Of a stretch of DNA of 64,000 bases, positions 26,798-36,732 are shown one piece after another. The stretch comes from DATIUV01 sp049322755 (GTDB lineage Bacteria > Pseudomonadota > Gammaproteobacteria > Burkholderiales > UBA6910). Positions within the stretch are counted from its first letter, which is position 1, and each line of letters begins with the position of its first letter. The DNA lies in contig JBMOQX010000040.1 of the NCBI GenBank assembly GCA_049322755.1, forward strand, positions 15,446-79,445, in the 5' to 3' direction. Made by a program: the position numbers and the translations under genes. Under the pieces are notes generated by a model, which saw only the letters and a list, made by a program, of their open reading frames with translations, was not told where the DNA came from and ran no database searches.

Positions 26798-29485
26798 TTG
26801 AGCAACTCCGTCGACATCGCCGCCGGCGCGCGCCGCCTGCCCCGATTCCGCTTTGGTGCGTGGCTTTCCGCGCTCGTGATCGCGGCCACGGTCGCCGCCG
26901 GCAACTTCGGCCTGTGGGCCTGGGTGAACCAGCCGGCGCCGGCGCCGGACGTCGACGCCAAGGTGAAAGGCTTCGCCTACAGCGGATTCCAGCGCCACCA
27001 GAACCCGCTCAGGGACCGCTTCCCGACCCAGGACGAGCTGGCCGCCGACGTGCAGCTGCTGGCCAGGCACACCGACCGGATCCGGACCTACTCGGTCACC
27101 GAGAACGCCGCCGTGCTGGCCTATGCGCGCCAGCTGAACCTGAAGGTGACCGCCGGCGCCTGGCTGGACCGCCGCCAGGACCACAACGCGCGGGAGATCG
27201 CCGCGCTGGTGCGCGCCGCCCGCAGCCACCGCAACATCGACCAGGTGATCGTCGGCAACGAGACGGTGCTGCGCAACGACCTCTCGCCGAAGCAGCTCGC
27301 CGCCTACATCCGCAGCGTGAAGTCGAAGGTGAAGGTGCCGGTCACCACCGCCGAGCCGTGGCACGTGTGGCTCAAGAACCCGGAGCTGGCGCGCAGCGTG
27401 GACTTCATCACCGTGCACCTGCTGCCCTACTGGGAAGGCGTGCCGGTGGAGGCCGCGGTGGACCACGTGTTCCTCCGTCTGGAAGAGCTGCAGAAGGTCT
27501 ACCCGCGCAAGAAGATCGTCATCGGTGAAGTCGGCTGGCCGTCCAATGGCGACCGCGTCAAGCTTGCCATCGCCTCCCCGGCAAACCAGGCGCTGTTCAC
27601 CCGCGAGTTCCTCGACCGGGTGCAGGGCACCAAAGTGGACTACTTCCTGATGGAAGCCTTCGACCAGCCCTGGAAGATCTCCGAGGAAGGCCGCGCCGGC
27701 GGCTACTGGGGCATGTTCCACGCCGACCGCACGCCCAAGTATCCGCTTTCCGGCCCGGTGATCGCCGACCCGGCGTGGCAAGCGAAGGCGGCGCTGGCCT
27801 CGCTGGCCGCCGTGCCGTTCATGCTCTGGTTCGCGCTCGCGTTCCGCCGCTTCCGCCTCGCGGGCAAGGTGTTCTTCGCGGCGCTGATCCAGGCCTCCGT
27901 CGCGCTGGTGGTGTGGCTTACGGCGCTGCCTTTGGAGTTCTACCTGCGCCCGGTGGACTGGGCGATGCTGGCGATCCTGATTCCGGCGCTGATCGCGATG
28001 CTGGGCGTGCTGCTGGCCAACGGCTTCGAATTCACCGAAGTGCTCTGGCGCGGAAAGTGGAAACGTGAGTTCGGGCCCAAGCCGCTGACGGCGGGCAACG
28101 CGGCGCCGTTCGTGTCGGTGCACCTGGCGTGCTGCAACGAGCCGCCGGAGATGGTGATCCTGACGCTGGAGAGCCTGCAGCGGCTCGACTATCCCAGTCT
28201 GGAAGTCATCGTCGTCGACAACAACACCCGGGACGATGCGCTGTGGCAGCCGGTCGAGGCCTGGTGCCAGGCGGCCGGCGAGCGCTTCCGCTTCTTCCAT
28301 CTGCCCAAGTGGCCGGGCTTCAAGGCCGGCGCGCTCAATTTCGCGCTCGAGGAAACCGATCCGCGCGCGGAGGTGGTGGGGGTGGTGGACGCCGACTACG
28401 TGGTGACGCCGGACTGGCTCTCCTCCCTGATGGGCCATTTCGAGGAGCCGCGGGTGGCCGTGGTGCAGGCGCCTCAGGCGCACCGCGACTTCGAGCACAA
28501 CTTCTTCCAGCGCATGGCGGCGTTCGAGTTCGACGGCTTCTTCCGCGTCGGCATGCATCACCGCAACGAGCGCAACGCCATCATCCAGCACGGCACCATG
28601 ACGCTGATCCGGCGCAAGGCGCTGGCGGAAACCGGCGGTTGGGCCGAGTGGTGCATCTGCGAGGATGCCGAGCTGGGCCTGCGCCTGATGCACGCCGGCT
28701 ACGAGACGCGCTACATCGACCGCGTGCTGGGCCGCGGTCTCACGCCTTCCGACTTCAAGGCGTTCAAGTCGCAGCGCATGCGCTGGGCGTTCGGCGCGAT
28801 GCAGATCCTCAAGGGCCGCTGGAGCTGGCTCACGAAGCGCGGCCCGCTCACCGCCGGCCAGCGCTTCCACTTCCTCACCGGCTGGTTCTCGTGGTTCGCC
28901 GACGCGCTGCATTTCGTGTTCACGATGGCGTCGCTGGTGTGGACCATCGGCATGCTGATGCTGCCCAAGCACTTCACGCTGCCGCTGGACCTGTTCCTGG
29001 TGCCGGTGCTGGGTTTCTTCGTCGCCAAGGCGCTGTTCGGACCGCTGCTCTATGCCCGGCGCGTGGACTGCGGGCCGAAGGACGTGTTCGGTGCGTCGCT
29101 CGCCAGCATGGCGCTGTCGCACGCGATCGCGCGCGGTGTGTTCGAGGGTCTGTGGCGGAAGCAGGGCGTGTTCATCCGCACTGCCAAGACCGCCGGCCAG
29201 CGCGGCAAGCTGGCCGCGATGCTCATGGTGATCCGCGAGGAGACGCTGATGCTGGCGGCGCTGGTGCTGGGCGCGGGCCTGGTGGCGGTTCTACTGCAGG
29301 GCCAGCGCGAGGCGCTGCTGTGGGCGTCGATCCTGGCCGCCCAGGCGCTGCCTTACTTGTCGACGCTGGCCAGCGCGGTGATCTCGGTGCGCGAAAGCAC
29401 GGCGCCGAAGAAGGCGGCGGTTCCCGCCGGGCAGGCACCCGCGCAGCCGCAACGGGTCCCGGCGCTCGCAACCGCGACCGCCTGA
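26798..29485 (+). CDS. ndvB: NdvB-like glucan synthase: GH17 domain plus GT2 glycosyltransferase
   Basis: An 895-aa inner-membrane enzyme, probably polymerising beta-1,3-glucan from UDP-glucose. One N-terminal helix is followed by a GH17-type domain with VGNETVLRND and IVIGEVGWPSNGD. Membrane helices come next, then a processive GT2 domain with VIVVDNNTRDD, VVDADYVVTPDW (DxD), EDAELGLRLM and QRMRWAF (QxxRW). Further C-terminal helices and a polar tail complete it. TTG 26798 is chosen because GAGG lies eight bases upstream; GTG 26789 is in frame but has no ribosome site. Pseudomonas and Bradyrhizobium NdvB make periplasmic glucans linked to osmotic adaptation and biofilm tolerance. Confidence 0.85.
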   Translation: MSNSVDIAAGARRLPRFRFGAWLSALVIAATVAAGNFGLWAWVNQPAPAPDVDAKVKGFAYSGFQRHQNPLRDRFPTQDELAADVQLLARHTDRIRTYSVTENAAVLAYARQLNLKVTAGAWLDRRQDHNAREIAALVRAARSHRNIDQVIVGNETVLRNDLSPKQLAAYIRSVKSKVKVPVTTAEPWHVWLKNPELARSVDFITVHLLPYWEGVPVEAAVDHVFLRLEELQKVYPRKKIVIGEVGWPSNGDRVKLAIASPANQALFTREFLDRVQGTKVDYFLMEAFDQPWKISEEGRAGGYWGMFHADRTPKYPLSGPVIADPAWQAKAALASLAAVPFMLWFALAFRRFRLAGKVFFAALIQASVALVVWLTALPLEFYLRPVDWAMLAILIPALIAMLGVLLANGFEFTEVLWRGKWKREFGPKPLTAGNAAPFVSVHLACCNEPPEMVILTLESLQRLDYPSLEVIVVDNNTRDDALWQPVEAWCQAAGERFRFFHLPKWPGFKAGALNFALEETDPRAEVVGVVDADYVVTPDWLSSLMGHFEEPRVAVVQAPQAHRDFEHNFFQRMAAFEFDGFFRVGMHHRNERNAIIQHGTMTLIRRKALAETGGWAEWCICEDAELGLRLMHAGYETRYIDRVLGRGLTPSDFKAFKSQRMRWAFGAMQILKGRWSWLTKRGPLTAGQRFHFLTGWFSWFADALHFVFTMASLVWTIGMLMLPKHFTLPLDLFLVPVLGFFVAKALFGPLLYARRVDCGPKDVFGASLASMALSHAIARGVFEGLWRKQGVFIRTAKTAGQRGKLAAMLMVIREETLMLAALVLGAGLVAVLLQGQREALLWASILAAQALPYLSTLASAVISVRESTAPKKAAVPAGQAPAQPQRVPALATATA

Positions 29486-29508
29486 ACGGAATCCGCTGAC
29501 GGCGAGCT

Positions 29509-30069
29509 TCACGCACGCTTGAAACGCTCCCGCACTACCGCCGTGCGCGGCAGCTCGAAATCCAGGAACAGGAACTGGTCCTGCGGTTCGCGGGCGTGAT
29601 CCGGCACGCGGGCGCAGGGCCAGTCGCGGGCGCGCATTCCCTCCGGCACCAGCGCGTGCTTCTTGCGCGGATCCAGCAGCAGGACTTCGCCGACATCGTG
29701 ATGCCGCGCGCGCGACTGCGCGTCGACGATGCCGAGCCGGCCCGCGTGCACCACCACGATGACGAAATACCAGTTGGGGTAGTTGCGCCGGTCGTCGTGC
29801 AGGCTCACCGGACCGGCACCCTGCACGGTGAAGCGGTCGAGGCAGAACAGGCCGAGCGGCAGCGTCAGGCGCTGCGCCAGTTGCCGGCGCAGCAGGTCGA
29901 TGAATCCGTAGGAGAGCTCCGCGCGCACGGCATTCAGCTCCCGCGTCTCGTCGAACGGAAACCCGTCCGCGCAGAGCGAACGCGCGCGCGGGAACAGCGG
30001 TCCGAGCCGCTCCCGGGCGTGATCGACGCACAGCCCGGTGGGCACCAGGGTGGCATAACGAGCGGACAT
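29509..30069 (-). CDS. Hypothetical protein, possible cupin-like fold
   Basis: A 186-aa soluble protein, converging on the NdvB-like gene with 23 nt between. The middle part (VSLHDDRRNYPNWYFVIVVV followed by GEVLLLDPRKKHALVPEG) has the His/Asp and Gly/Pro spacing of a double-stranded beta-helix and might bind metal. This is only suggestive. No signal peptide or membrane helix is seen. It lies 44 nt from the PPK2 gene on the same strand. Confidence 0.6.
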   Translation of the reverse strand: MSARYATLVPTGLCVDHARERLGPLFPRARSLCADGFPFDETRELNAVRAELSYGFIDLLRRQLAQRLTLPLGLFCLDRFTVQGAGPVSLHDDRRNYPNWYFVIVVVHAGRLGIVDAQSRARHHDVGEVLLLDPRKKHALVPEGMRARDWPCARVPDHAREPQDQFLFLDFELPRTAVVRERFKRA

Positions 30070-30113
30070 GGCGCCGGAATCCTACGCCACCCGGCGGCGG
30101 CCCGCCAGCGCGG

Positions 30114-31013
30114 TTACTCGGCCAGCAGCAGCTTGCGCGCCTTCGCCAGTTCGGCGCGCTGCTTGGCGCTCACCTTGGGAAAGTGCAGGCCGAGTCCGTC
30201 CAGCGCGTCAACGATGGCGCCCGCCACCACCAGCCGCGTGAACCACTTGTTGTCCGCGGGCACCACGTACCACGGCGCGTGCGGCGCCGCAGTGTGGCGG
30301 ATGGCGTCCTCGTAGGCCTTCATGTAGTCGCGGAAATGGCCCCGCTCCTTGACGTCCGCGGCCGAGAACTTCCAGTGCTTCTCGGGCTCGTCGAGCCGCG
30401 CCAGGAAGCGCTTCTTCTGCTCGTCCCGGGACACGTGCAGGAAGAATTTCAGCACCAGGTAGCCGTTGTGCGCCAGGTAGCGCTCGAAGCCCGCGATTTC
30501 CTCAAAGCGCTGGCGCCAGATGTTCCCGGTCACGAGTTGCGGCGGCAGCTGCTGTTTGGCCAGGTACTCGGGGTGCACGCGCACCACCAGCACCTCCTCG
30601 TAGTACGAGCGGTTGAAGATGCCGATGCGACCGCGCTCGGGCAGGTTCTTCATGCAGCGCCACAGGTAGTCGTGGTCCAGCTCCTCGGCGGAGGGCGCCT
30701 TGAACGCGGTGACGTGCACGCCCTGCGGATTCACGCCGCTCATCACGTGCTTGATGGTGCTGTCCTTGCCCGCCGCGTCCATCGCTTGGAACACCAGCAG
30801 CGCGCCCCACTGGTTCTGGGCGTAGAGCTTTTCCTGCGCTTCGGCCAGCCAGTCGACTCCCCGGGCCAGCATCTCCCTGGCTTCGTCCTTCATCTCCGAC
30901 TTGAGCCCGCAGGTGTCGCCCGGGTCGTGGTCCTTGAGGCGGAACTTCTTGCCGCGGGTGACGCGGTACGGGGCGATGAACTCGCGCAGGCGCTTGTGGT
31001 TGATTCTCGGCAT
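30114..31013 (-). CDS. ppk2: Polyphosphate kinase 2
   Basis: A 299-aa PPK2-family phosphotransferase that moves phosphate between polyphosphate and nucleoside mono- or diphosphates. The Walker A-like loop is AMDAAGKDST (residues 77-86), and the lid/Walker B area is FNRSYYEEVLVVRVHPE (133-149). The RWEERFEEI-type helix appears as IWRQRFEEIAGFERYL, and KHWKFSAADVKERGHF completes the conserved core. Length is that of a single-domain class I/III enzyme; the exact acceptor (AMP, ADP or GDP) cannot be read from sequence. It has its own upstream region, divergent from the alcohol dehydrogenase. Confidence 0.92.
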   Translation of the reverse strand: MPRINHKRLREFIAPYRVTRGKKFRLKDHDPGDTCGLKSEMKDEAREMLARGVDWLAEAQEKLYAQNQWGALLVFQAMDAAGKDSTIKHVMSGVNPQGVHVTAFKAPSAEELDHDYLWRCMKNLPERGRIGIFNRSYYEEVLVVRVHPEYLAKQQLPPQLVTGNIWRQRFEEIAGFERYLAHNGYLVLKFFLHVSRDEQKKRFLARLDEPEKHWKFSAADVKERGHFRDYMKAYEDAIRHTAAPHAPWYVVPADNKWFTRLVVAGAIVDALDGLGLHFPKVSAKQRAELAKARKLLLAE

Positions 31014-31142
31014 GGGACCCCCGGCTCGGTACGCGTTGGGGGATTCTAGCGCGCACGGCCCGGCGGCCGTTCAACGTCAGGCGCCACCGCCGGCGCCGCA
31101 GGATGCGATAATTCGCGCCACGAGGGAGGATCGCGACGGATC

Positions 31143-32273
31143 ATGGCCACCATCAGCTACCTGACGACCGTGCAGTTCGATTTCGGCGCGATCCGCCAGA
31201 CCCGCGCCGAGTGCGAGCGGCTGCGCATCCGGCGTCCGCTGCTGGTGACCGACCCCGGCGTGGTCGCGGCCGGACTGCTGGAGCGTCTGCGCGAGAGTCT
31301 GGACCCGTCGATGGCGATGGAGGTGTTCGACGCCACGCCCGCCAATCCCACCGAGGACGCGGTGCTGGATGCGCTGGCCCGCTACAGGGAGTCCGAGGCC
31401 GACGGCGTGATCGCGCTGGGCGGCGGCTCCAGCATCGATCTCGCCAAGGCGGTGGCGCTGCTGGCCACCCATCCGCAGCCGCTGACCCAGTACGCGGCGG
31501 TGGAAGGCGGCGCCGCGCGCATCGGCTCCATCGTCGCGCCGCTGATCGCCATTCCCACCACCGCCGGCACCGGCAGCGAGGTGGGGCGCGGCGCCGTCAT
31601 CGTGCTGGCCGACGGCCGCAAGCTGGGACTGATCTCGCCGCACCTGCTGCCCAAGGTGGCGATCTGCGACCCGGAGCTGACGCTGGGACTGCCACCCTAT
31701 CTCACCGCCGCCACCGGCATGGACGCGGTGGCCCACTGCATCGAGACCTTCCTCGCGCCGGCGGTGAATCCGCCCGCGGAGGCCATCGCGCTGGATGGCC
31801 TGGCGCGCGCCGCCGCCCACATCGAGCGCGCCACCCGCGACGGCGCCGACCGCGACGCGCGCTGGCAGATGATGATGGCGGCCACCGAAGGCGCGTTGGC
31901 ATTCCAGAAAGGGCTGGGCGCGGTGCACGCGCTCTCCCATCCGCTGGGCGCGCTGCCGCAGAAGCTGCACCACGGCACCCTGAACGCAGTGCTGCTGCCC
32001 GCCGTGCTGCGCTTCAACGCGCCCGCCGTGGGCGAGAAGATCGAACGCATCGGCCGCGCCATGGCGCTTGCGCCCAACACGGACGTGGCCCAGGCGATCG
32101 CGGACCTCAACGCCGCGCTGGGCCTGCCGCCGGGGCTCGCCGCCATGGGCGTCACCCGCGGCGAACTCCCCGCGATCGCCGAGGCGGCCACCCGCGACCA
32201 CTGCCATGCCACCAACCCGCGCCCGGCGAGCGCGGCGGACTATTTGGCGCTGCTGGAGGCATCGTTCCCCTGA
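31143..32273 (+). CDS. Iron-containing (group III) alcohol dehydrogenase
   Basis: A 376-aa NAD(P)- and metal-dependent dehydrogenase. The nucleotide-binding loop GGGSSIDLAKAVAL (about residues 93-106) and IPTTAGTGSEVGRGAV are present. The metal ligands appear in the segments DAVAHCIE, HALSHPLGAL and HHGTLNAVLLP. Family members oxidise short-chain alcohols, 4-hydroxybutyrate or lactaldehyde; the close context (a lone gene) does not identify the substrate. It is divergent from ppk2. Confidence 0.9.
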   Translation: MATISYLTTVQFDFGAIRQTRAECERLRIRRPLLVTDPGVVAAGLLERLRESLDPSMAMEVFDATPANPTEDAVLDALARYRESEADGVIALGGGSSIDLAKAVALLATHPQPLTQYAAVEGGAARIGSIVAPLIAIPTTAGTGSEVGRGAVIVLADGRKLGLISPHLLPKVAICDPELTLGLPPYLTAATGMDAVAHCIETFLAPAVNPPAEAIALDGLARAAAHIERATRDGADRDARWQMMMAATEGALAFQKGLGAVHALSHPLGALPQKLHHGTLNAVLLPAVLRFNAPAVGEKIERIGRAMALAPNTDVAQAIADLNAALGLPPGLAAMGVTRGELPAIAEAATRDHCHATNPRPASAADYLALLEASFP

Positions 32274-32594
32274 GCGCCGCCCAAGCTGCTGAATCTTTTC
32301 CTGAAGCGCCGGCCGTTCTGCTGTATAGTGCGCGCTGTGCAATGCAGCAGCTCGCTGTAATTCCGGCCCGGCATCACCCTTTCGGGCCGCTTCGAGGCCT
32401 GTATTCCACAGCCTCATCGTTCCTCCCCTGTTTCCTGGCCTTTCCTTGCGATCGGCGTTGGCAGCATCCGGACCGATGACCGTCGCAGTCCACGCACGGC
32501 CCTGAGTTCCGGCCGCGTGGTTTGCCCGCGCCCGCAGCGCGCCCCGGCGTGCCGCCGCGCCCATTGCGTATCGATGACAGGAAAGACAGAAACC
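32274..32594 (+). other. Intergenic region / long leader of the DEAD-box helicase gene
   Basis: A 321-bp stretch with no credible gene. A -10-like TATAGT lies at 32324-32329 without a convincing -35. If used, it would give a 5' leader of about 260 nt, pyrimidine-rich in the middle. Long leaders are common on helicase genes with cold-shock or self-regulation. Confidence 0.4.
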
Positions 32595-33803
32595 ATGGCA
32601 TTCGCCCAACTCGGCTTGCATCCCAACCTGGTGAAGGCGGTCGGCACCGCCGGCTACTCCCTGCCCACCGCGGTCCAGATCGCGGCCATTCCCGCGGCGA
32701 TCGAAGGCGGCGACCTGCTGGTGTCGTCCCAGACCGGCAGCGGCAAGACCGCGGCGTTCATGCTGCCCTGCCTGCAGCGCCTGGCGGAGCCCGTGACCAC
32801 TCGCCATCCGCGGGTCCTGGTGCTGGCGCCGACGCGGGAACTGGCGCAGCAGGTGCTGCGCACCGCGGAAACCTACGGCCGCTTCATCGGCGATCTGCGC
32901 TGCGCCAGTCTGGTGGGCGGCGCGCCGTTCGGGCCGCAGCTGCGCGCGCTGGAGCGCCGCGTCGACATCATCGTCGCCACACCGGGCCGGCTGCTGGATC
33001 ACCTGGAGCGCGGCCGCGTCGACCTGTCGCGCCTCGAGGTGCTGGTGCTGGACGAGGCCGACCGCATGCTGGACATGGGCTTCATCGCCGACATCGAGAC
33101 CATCATCGCGCGCACCCCGGCGCAGCGGCAGACGCTGCTGTTCTCCGCGACGCTGGACGGCGTGGTGGGCAAGCTCGCGCGGCGCATCACCCGCGACGCG
33201 CAGCGCATCGAGATCACGCCGGCACCCGAGGAGCGGGCGCAGATCGACCAGTCGCTGCTGTTCGCCGACGATGCCGACCACAAGGGGCGGCTGCTGGACT
33301 CGCTGCTGCGCGACGCAGACGTCGGGCAGGCGCTGGTGTTCACCACCACCAAGCGTGCCGCCGAGGATCTGTCGGGGCGCCTGCGCATGCGCGGCTTCGC
33401 CGCCGACGCGCTGCACGGGGACATGAACCAGCGCGAGCGCAACCGCACGCTGCAGGAGGTTCGCCGCGGCCGGGTGCGGGTGCTGGTGGCCACCGACGTC
33501 GCCGCCCGCGGCATCGACGTGCCCGGCATCAGCCACGTCATCAATTTCGACCTCCCGCGCCGCGCCGAGGACTACGTGCACCGCATCGGACGCACCGGCC
33601 GCGCCGGGCGCACCGGCATCGCGGTCAGCTTCGCCGGCCACCGGGAACACCATGTGATCCGCGAAATCGAGCGCTTCACGGCGCAGTCGATCGAGGTGGG
33701 CGTGATCCCGGGTCTGGAGCCGCGCGCCCGGCCGACGCAGCCGCGGCGTCCCCAGGGCGCGCCGGCGCGCCGCAGCCACCATCAGGCCAAGCGGTCGCGC
33801 TGA
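32595..33803 (+). CDS. DEAD-box ATP-dependent RNA helicase (RhlE-like)
   Basis: A 402-aa two-RecA-domain helicase that unwinds RNA in ribosome assembly or mRNA decay. All motifs are present in order: Q motif YSLPTAVQIAAIP, I QTGSGKT, Ia PTRELAQQV, II DEADRMLDMGF, III SAT, V ATDVAARGIDVP, VI HRIGRTGRAGR. A short basic tail rich in Arg/Pro/Gln follows, as in RhlE. ATG 32595 is used; an in-frame ATG seven codons upstream (32574) is possible. It converges on ppdK with 14 nt between. Confidence 0.94.
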   Translation: MAFAQLGLHPNLVKAVGTAGYSLPTAVQIAAIPAAIEGGDLLVSSQTGSGKTAAFMLPCLQRLAEPVTTRHPRVLVLAPTRELAQQVLRTAETYGRFIGDLRCASLVGGAPFGPQLRALERRVDIIVATPGRLLDHLERGRVDLSRLEVLVLDEADRMLDMGFIADIETIIARTPAQRQTLLFSATLDGVVGKLARRITRDAQRIEITPAPEERAQIDQSLLFADDADHKGRLLDSLLRDADVGQALVFTTTKRAAEDLSGRLRMRGFAADALHGDMNQRERNRTLQEVRRGRVRVLVATDVAARGIDVPGISHVINFDLPRRAEDYVHRIGRTGRAGRTGIAVSFAGHREHHVIREIERFTAQSIEVGVIPGLEPRARPTQPRRPQGAPARRSHHQAKRSR

Positions 33804-33817
33804 TTCCGCGGCGCGGA

Positions 33818-36619
33818 TCAGACGAAGATCGACTCGTCCATCTCGGCCTCGCGCAGCTTCGCCTGCGCCGCCGCCAGCCGCGCGATCGGCACCCGTGGGC
33901 CCGAGCAGGACACGTAGTTCAGGCCCAGGTAGTGGCAAAGGCGGATCGATTCCGGATGCCCGCCGTGCTCGCCGCAGATGCCGATGATGATGTCGGGGCG
34001 GGTTTCGCGGCCCCAGCGGATGGCGAGCTGCATCAGGCGGCCGACGCCCTTCACGTCCAGCACCTCGAACGGGTTGTCGCGCAGGATGCCGGTCTCGTTG
34101 TAGAACGGCAGGAACTTGTTCTCCGCGTCCTCGCGCGAGAACGAGAAGGTGGCCTGGGTGAGGTCGTTGGTGCCGAAGGAGAAGAACTCCGCCACCTCCG
34201 CCAGGCGCGCCGCGCGCATGCACGCCCGCACCACCTCCACCATGCTGCCGAACTTGAAGTGCAGCTTCACGCCGTGACGCGCCTCCACCTCGGCCTGGAT
34301 CTCCCGCACCATCGCCTGCACCCGCTTCAGCTCCTCCACCGTGCACACCTGCGGCACCATGATCTCGGGGTGGGCGTCCACCTTTTCCACGGCACATTCC
34401 GCCGCCGCCTCCAGGATGGCGCGGATCTGCATCGTGTAGATCTCGGGATACGACAGCCCCAGGCGCACGCCGCGGTGGCCCAGCATCGGGTTCACCTCGG
34501 AGAGCGTCAGCACCTTCTTCAGCATCGCCTCCTTTTTCGCCAGCACCGCGTCGTCGGTGTGGGTCTCGCGGTACTTCCTGAGGCTCTCCTGCAGCTGGTC
34601 GAGGCCGTCAATGTACTGCTTGTGCAGCTCCGGGTCCAGCAGCTTCAGCGTCTCCGGCAGCTCGTTCATCGAGCGCACCGTACGCTTGAGCCCGCGCAGG
34701 TGGTTGATCTCGAACTCCAGCTGCGCCGCCGTGGGCAGGAACTCGTGGATCGGCGGGTCCAGCAGCCGGATGGTGACCGGCAGCCCCTCCATGGCCTTGA
34801 AGATGCCCTTGAAGTCGGCGCGCTGGATCGGCAGCAGCCGGTCCAGCGCCGCGCGCCGCTCCGCGGGCGAGTCGGCCAGGATCATGTCCTGCACGATGGG
34901 CAGGCGATCGGGGTCGTTGAACATGCGCTCGGTGCGGCACAGGCCGATGCCCATGGCGCCGTACTTGCGCGCGCGTGCCGCGTCGCGTGGCGTGTCGGCG
35001 TTGGCCATCACCTCCACCGTGGCCACCTCGTCGGCCCATGCCAGCACCGTGTCCAGCTCGGGGAAGAACTCCGCCTCCACCGTCGGGATCTCGCCCGGGT
35101 AGACTTTGCCGGAGGAGCCGTCGATGGTGATGACGTCGTTCTCGTAGAGGACGGTGTCGCCGACCCGGGCACGGCGCTCGCGCACGTCGATCTGGATCGC
35201 CTCGCAGCCGGAGACGCAGGGCTTGCCCATGCCCCGCGCCACCACCGCGGCGTGGGAGGTCTTGCCGCCGCGGCTGGTGAGGATGCCCTGGGCGGCGAAG
35301 AAGCCGTGGATGTCCTCGGGCTTGGTCTCCTCGCGCACCAGGATCACTTTTTCGCCCAGCTTGCCGCGCAGCTCGGCGGTATCGGCGTCGAACACGATCT
35401 TGCCGGAGGCCGCGCCCGGCGAGGCCGGCAGGCCGGTGGCCAGCGCCTCGGCCCTGAACGCGGGGTTGAGCTGCGGCACCAGCAGCTGCTCCAGCAGCGT
35501 GGGGTTGATGCGCGTGAGCGCCTGCTCCCGGGAGATCAGCCCCTCGCGGTACATCTCCACCGAGCTCACCACCATCGCCCGCGCGTTCATCTTGCCGTTG
35601 CGGGTCTGCAGGCAGTACAGGCGTCCCTTCTCGATAGTGAACTCGAAGTCCTGCACTTCCTGGTAGTGGCGCTCGAGCCGGTCGCGCAGCTCCACCAGCT
35701 GGCGGTAGAGGCCGGGCATCTCCTTTTCCATCGCGGCGATCGGCTTGGGCGTGCGGATGCCGGCCACCACGTCCTCGCCCTGGGCGTTCGTGAGGTACTC
35801 GCCGTAGATGACGTTCTCGCCGGTGCCGGGGTTGCGGGTGAAGCCGACGCCGGTGGCGGAGTCATGGCCCATGTTGCCGAACACCATGGTGCAGATGTTC
35901 ACCGCGGTGCCGTTGGCCATCTCCTTGGTGATCTTGAACTGCTTGCGGTAGTCCACCGCGCGCTTGCCCATCCAGGAGCGGAACACGGCGGCGATCGCCA
36001 TCTCCAGCTGCTGGTAGGGATCGGCCGGGAACGGCTGGCCGGTGTGCTTCTCGATGATCTCCAGGAACTCGTCGGCCAGCGTCTTGAGCGCCTCGGCCGA
36101 GAGGTCCACGTCCTGCACTGCGCCGTGCCGCTGCTTGGCAGCGGCCATCGCCTCGTCGAACGCCTCGTCCGGCACGCCGAGCGCGATCTTGCCGTAGAGT
36201 TGGACGAAGCGGCGCCAGGCGTCGTAGGCGAAGCGCGGGTTGCCGGTCTGCCGGATCAGCCCCTGCAACGTATTCGCGTTGAGGCCGAGATTGAGAATGG
36301 TGTCCATCATCCCAGGCATCGACATCGCCGAGCCCGAGCGCACCGACACCAGCAGCGGCTTCTCCGCCGAGCCGAATCCCTTGCCGGTCTTTTTCTCCAG
36401 CTCCTGCATGTTGGCGCGCACCGCGTCCATCAGGCCGGCGGGCATGCGCTGGTGCTGCAGGTAGGCGAGGCAGGCCTCCGTGGTGATGACGAAGCCGGGC
36501 GGCACGTTGAGGCCGATCTGCGTCATCTCGCACAGGTTGGCGCCCTTGCCCCCCAGCAGCATCTTGTTCTTGCTGTCGCCTTCCTCGAACGCGTAAACGA
36601 ACTTCAGTGGCCGATCCAT
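33818..36619 (-). CDS. ppdK: Pyruvate, phosphate dikinase
   Basis: A 933-aa enzyme that interconverts pyruvate, ATP and Pi with PEP, AMP and PPi. The N-terminal ATP-grasp domain starts KFVYAFEEGDSKNKMLLGGK. The central phosphohistidine domain has GGKTSHAAVVARGMGKP, with His near 455. The C-terminal TIM barrel shows GHRGVRLGLSYPEIY and the catalytic Cys region IIGICGEHGG. Near-full family length with no gaps. ATG 36619 is at the conserved N-terminus. A perfect FNR/Anr half-site pair lies 114-127 bp upstream, so increased expression without oxygen is likely. The reversible PPi-linked step fits energy saving in anaerobic metabolism. Confidence 0.96.
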   Translation of the reverse strand: MDRPLKFVYAFEEGDSKNKMLLGGKGANLCEMTQIGLNVPPGFVITTEACLAYLQHQRMPAGLMDAVRANMQELEKKTGKGFGSAEKPLLVSVRSGSAMSMPGMMDTILNLGLNANTLQGLIRQTGNPRFAYDAWRRFVQLYGKIALGVPDEAFDEAMAAAKQRHGAVQDVDLSAEALKTLADEFLEIIEKHTGQPFPADPYQQLEMAIAAVFRSWMGKRAVDYRKQFKITKEMANGTAVNICTMVFGNMGHDSATGVGFTRNPGTGENVIYGEYLTNAQGEDVVAGIRTPKPIAAMEKEMPGLYRQLVELRDRLERHYQEVQDFEFTIEKGRLYCLQTRNGKMNARAMVVSSVEMYREGLISREQALTRINPTLLEQLLVPQLNPAFRAEALATGLPASPGAASGKIVFDADTAELRGKLGEKVILVREETKPEDIHGFFAAQGILTSRGGKTSHAAVVARGMGKPCVSGCEAIQIDVRERRARVGDTVLYENDVITIDGSSGKVYPGEIPTVEAEFFPELDTVLAWADEVATVEVMANADTPRDAARARKYGAMGIGLCRTERMFNDPDRLPIVQDMILADSPAERRAALDRLLPIQRADFKGIFKAMEGLPVTIRLLDPPIHEFLPTAAQLEFEINHLRGLKRTVRSMNELPETLKLLDPELHKQYIDGLDQLQESLRKYRETHTDDAVLAKKEAMLKKVLTLSEVNPMLGHRGVRLGLSYPEIYTMQIRAILEAAAECAVEKVDAHPEIMVPQVCTVEELKRVQAMVREIQAEVEARHGVKLHFKFGSMVEVVRACMRAARLAEVAEFFSFGTNDLTQATFSFSREDAENKFLPFYNETGILRDNPFEVLDVKGVGRLMQLAIRWGRETRPDIIIGICGEHGGHPESIRLCHYLGLNYVSCSGPRVPIARLAAAQAKLREAEMDESIFV

Positions 36620-36732
36620 CGCTTTTCTCCTCGGGCTTGGGCAACGCAGGCGCCGGCCGCGGGCGTCGCCGGCGGCTGGCGGGCGCGGTCCTCTCAGCAA
36701 GTTTAGGATGCCCCGCGGCCGGGGTCCCGGGT

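Noticed and set aside
24155..29499. Long alternative-frame ORFs overlapping the glucan genes and the following GC-rich genes
   Set aside because: High GC leaves few stops in the other frames. Their translations are Arg/Gly/Ala-rich and lack the motifs seen in the chosen frames.
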